Positions 63,714 to 64,000 of a stretch of DNA of 64,000 nucleotides are shown here, one piece after another. The DNA comes from VRUE01 sp963697805. Its GTDB lineage: Bacteria; Actinomycetota; Thermoleophilia; Solirubrobacterales; 70-9. The position numbers and the translations under genes are program-made. Location: assembly GCA_963697805.1 (NCBI GenBank), contig CAVOPB010000003.1:310001-374000 (forward strand). The letters are read 5' to 3'. Under the pieces are notes generated by a model. That model was given only the letters and a program-made list of their open reading frames with translations. It was not told where the DNA came from and searched no databases. Position 1 is the stretch's first letter; every line of letters starts with the position of its first letter.

Positions 63714-64000
63714 GGGCGAAGCCCATCGAAGTGCAGGGCGAGGTCCTGGCCGAGGAGGATGTCGAGCCCGGGACCGAGCAGCCTGTCCGCGCCCTCGAGG
63801 CCTACAGGGAGCCCGGCTCGCCCGTCCTCCGCACCGAGGTCCGCACCGCCGCGCTAGCGGCGGCGGGTGGCGTGCTCGCCGGGGCCGCGACGGTCGCCGC
63901 GGTCAGGGCCGTCGGCGCCGCCACCTCCCGTGGCTCGGGACCGCGCCGGCTGCGGCGTCGGAAGGAGCAGCGGGCGGTCAACGTCGTCGCCAGCCGCTCG
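63710..64000 (+). CDS. Hypothetical protein, 5' part (runs off the window)
   Basis: The first 97 codons of an open frame from GTG 63710. It reads MRAKPIEVQGEVLAEEDVE, then an acidic segment, one hydrophobic helix (AALAAAGGVLAGAATVAAVRAVGA), a basic stretch (GPRRLRRRKEQRAVN) and VVASRS. No family is recognised. The start has GAGGAG 6 bp before and a coupled leader ORF. Confidence 0.6.
   Translation, partial: MRAKPIEVQGEVLAEEDVEPGTEQPVRALEAYREPGSPVLRTEVRTAALAAAGGVLAGAATVAAVRAVGAATSRGSGPRRLRRRKEQRAVNVVASRS

Overview
The window is high-GC DNA (roughly two-thirds G+C) with densely packed genes, frequent 4-bp start/stop overlaps and GTG/TTG starts. It looks like a member of the actinobacterial class Thermoleophilia, probably Solirubrobacterales. 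Pointers are the secreted family at 36340-36978 with its LTYANVVATLALFVAVGG leader and KNNSV/TTAKIKK repeats, Gly-X-Y collagen-like secreted proteins, the DUF4235-like/holin-X/DUF3618 trio, an actinobacterial-type integration host factor, and F420-nitroreductase-like and PimA-like proteins. No rRNA, tRNA or CRISPR was seen. Assignment is from protein character only; no search was run.

Layout. 1-9,900: the 3' end of glpK, a PlsC acyltransferase, a lactonase-like hydrolase, two SDRs, an F420-type reductase, a DUF4389 membrane protein, a tightly overlapping minus-strand run (VOC, GNAT, FAH hydrolase, SixA, NTF2-like) and a geranylgeranyl-reductase-like flavoprotein. 9,400-10,900: an ArsR-DUF899-AHSA1 cassette. 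10,900-22,000: acyl-CoA metabolism, with two acyl-CoA dehydrogenases, an enoyl-CoA hydratase and an operon of carboxyltransferase, small protein, micro-ORF, BKACE, CaiB/BaiF and MerR. 23,400-25,600: a decayed and an intact collagen-like gene. 26,500-31,100: a large cyclase/ATPase/TPR regulator divergent from a nitrilase-TetR pair, sharing a 26-bp palindrome. 31,100-32,000: small envelope proteins. 32,988-35,919: a 2.9-kb IS1-type transposon with passenger genes, 17-bp terminal inverted repeats and a 10-bp target duplication. 35,900-40,750: Fe-S and heme genes (A-type carrier, Grx4, BolA, FprA-like reductase, coproheme decarboxylase). 40,770-47,150: large envelope proteins and a GT4/UPF0104 fusion. 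47,160-55,470: an AbiEi/DUF559 gene in inverted repeats, metH under a SAM riboswitch, an aldehyde dehydrogenase and two lipoproteins. 55,600-58,900: an MlaE/MlaE/MlaF-type lipid transporter and a thioredoxin-fold protein. 60,500-63,600: mihF and a divergent serine-palmitoyltransferase-like/ceramide-synthase-like pair.

Cross-cutting signals. (i) A repeated 72-78-bp element occupies three operon junctions, runs exactly from one gene's stop to the next gene's start, and encodes a 23-25-codon ORF. (ii) A palindrome of the form TTGRCTG-N2-CAGYCAA lies before three operons and may be the operator of the TetR protein encoded here. (iii) A TANNNT box 6-9 bp before the start codon recurs at about ten genes, suggesting widespread leaderless transcription. 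(iv) Divergent serine-palmitoyltransferase-like and GNAT genes suggest sphingolipid synthesis.
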